Shown here piece by piece: positions 5,896 through 6,863 of a DNA stretch of 6,863 nt (its first letter is position 1; the number at the start of each line of letters is the position of its first letter). This stretch comes from an uncultured Aeromonadales bacterium (lineage in GTDB: Bacteria > Pseudomonadota > Gammaproteobacteria > Enterobacterales > Succinivibrionaceae). The position numbers were made by a program, and so were the translations under genes. Below the pieces are notes generated by a model. That model did not search any database. It saw only the letters and a list, made by a program, of their open reading frames with translations, and was not told the origin of the DNA. The stretch lies in assembly GCA_902796095.1 (NCBI GenBank), contig CADBNP010000243.1, positions 1 to 6,863 on the forward strand. Reading direction: 5' to 3'.

Positions 5896-6666
5896 TCAGA
5901 TCGCATACTCGATATCATAATGCCTGGTCATATTGAAGATTTCAAAAATCTTCTCTCTTGTCTTAAAGAAATCCTCGGCAGTGCGATCCCTGCTCGGGCC
6001 GAGTTCAATTTTCATTACACATTTAACTCTGCCCGGATTTGGAGTCATCACCACCACGCGATCCGCCAGATAAACAGCCTCCTCGATATCATGTGTCACA
6101 AAGATTATGGTTTTCTTCTGATTTCTCTGTATTTCCAGAATGTCATCCTGAAGTTTGATCCTTGTTATGGCATCAAGGGCCCCGAACGGTTCATCCATGA
6201 AAATGATATCAGGCTCCGCAGTCAGGGCTCTGGCAATGGCAACACGCTGCTGCATGCCTCCGGAAAGCTGATGGGGACTGACATCAAGGAAACCGCCCAG
6301 TCCCACCATTTCAAGATACTTTCTGGCTCTTGCAGTTCTTTCAGCCTTCGACACCTTCTGAGACTCCAGGGCAAGCTCCACATTTCTGAGCACGTTCCGC
6401 CATGGAAGGAGACCGTAGTTCTGAAAAATAGTCACATTCTTAGGGCTCGGCTTTCTCACCTCCCTGCCGTCTATGGTGATGGAGCCTTCGGTAGGATGCT
6501 CAAAACCGGCAATGGCATTAAGAAGCGTACTTTTTCCGCAGCCCGAGGGACCAAGCAGACAGATAAACTCGCCCCGATCAATTGTCAGATTTACATGATC
6601 CAGGGCGGTAAACTCCTTTCCCTTTCGCGTAAACCGCTTGCTTACATTATCAATGCTGATATACAT
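5896..6666 (-). CDS. ABC transporter ATP-binding protein, NitT/TauT (SsuB/TauB-like) class
   Basis: This cytoplasmic ATPase would power a high-affinity importer of the nitrate/sulfonate/taurine class, a group that also includes transporters for thiamine precursors and other small anions or heterocycles. The 256-residue protein carries Walker A GPSGCGKST (39-47), a Q-loop in FQNYGLLPW (81-89) typical of this class, signature LSGGMQQR (134-141), Walker B IIFMDEP (154-160), D-loop GALD (162-165) and the switch histidine H192. All catalytic residues are present. I chose the ATG at 6666 because it overlaps the TGA of the permease by one base (TGATG), has GGGGGA ten bases upstream, and yields the usual start MYISIDNVSKRF. 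An upstream ATG at 6684 lies inside the permease gene and would add six residues. Substrate is not assignable because the binding protein lies outside the window. Confidence 0.92.
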   Translation of the reverse strand: MYISIDNVSKRFTRKGKEFTALDHVNLTIDRGEFICLLGPSGCGKSTLLNAIAGFEHPTEGSITIDGREVRKPSPKNVTIFQNYGLLPWRNVLRNVELALESQKVSKAERTARARKYLEMVGLGGFLDVSPHQLSGGMQQRVAIARALTAEPDIIFMDEPFGALDAITRIKLQDDILEIQRNQKKTIIFVTHDIEEAVYLADRVVVMTPNPGRVKCVMKIELGPSRDRTAEDFFKTREKIFEIFNMTRHYDIEYAI

Positions 6667-6863
6667 CAGTCGCTGATCCCCCATTTCTTCAGAATAAATT
6701 TTTCAAATTTACCCAGTGCGGAATCCAGAATAAAACCGATAATGCCGATGATAATAATATCGGTCATAAGGATGTCATACCGCAGATTGTTTCGGGCATC
6801 GATGATAAGATACCCGAGTCCCGACTGGGCTCCCACCATTTCTCCGCACACCAGAAAAACCCA
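6666..6863 (-). CDS. ABC transporter permease, NitT/TauT (SsuC/TauC-like) class, C-terminal part only
   Basis: Only the last 65 codons are present; the gene runs off the right edge of the window and its start is not visible. The frame is open to the last base, reading WVFLV before CGEMVGAQSGLGYLI, then IIDARNNLRYDILMTDII. This is the conserved C-terminal block of SsuC/TauC-type membrane subunits of the BPD_transp_1 family, where the GLGYLI..AR segment precedes the last transmembrane helix. That helix here is about MTDIIIIGIIGFILDSAL, followed by a basic cytoplasmic tail ending KKWGISD. The TGA stop overlaps the start of the ATPase gene by one base, so the two are translationally coupled and must belong to one importer. 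Expected full length is about 250-270 residues from family knowledge. Confidence 0.88.
   Translation of the reverse strand, partial: WVFLVCGEMVGAQSGLGYLIIDARNNLRYDILMTDIIIIGIIGFILDSALGKFEKFILKKWGISD

Noticed and set aside
6667..6684. ATG at 6684 as the start of the ABC ATPase
   Set aside because: It lies inside the permease gene; the ATG at 6666 overlaps the permease stop in the usual coupled way and gives the normal family N-terminus.

Overview
This 6,863-base window reads as an ordinary chromosomal stretch of a gammaproteobacterium. HslU and HslV are very close to their Escherichia coli counterparts over their whole length, and the cation efflux protein keeps the residue layout of E. coli FieF. 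Base composition is intermediate. A gut or rumen gammaproteobacterium such as a member of the Succinivibrionaceae is a guess only; nothing in the sequence fixes the genus.

All six recognisable genes lie on the minus strand, so the window reads from right to left. The right edge holds the C-terminal end of an ABC transporter permease and its ATPase (6863 to 5896), joined by a one-base stop/start overlap and belonging to the nitrate/sulfonate/taurine (NitT/TauT) class. Next come a 365-base gap, a FieF-like cation diffusion facilitator (5530-4604), a 408-base gap, a large transmembrane chemoreceptor with a probable dCache sensor (4195-2279), a 287-base gap, and the hslV-hslU pair (1991-133), which encodes the ATP-dependent HslVU protease. 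Positions 132-1 hold no recognisable gene.

Only two pairs look co-transcribed from spacing: permease-ATPase and hslV-hslU. The other genes are separated by long gaps and are probably independent units: solute uptake, metal efflux, motility sensing and heat-shock proteolysis. I see no mobile element, CRISPR array, tRNA, rRNA or phage gene.

The parts not explained by known genes are the three gaps. The most structured is 5722-5821, where two hairpins stand side by side with three bases between them. The 408-base gap before the chemoreceptor is unusually long and has several inverted repeats, but matches no RNA family I can name. The gap before hslV has overlapping sigma70-like and sigma32-like promoter sequences. 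I found no convincing new multi-gene system; the findings are modest regulatory and RNA candidates.
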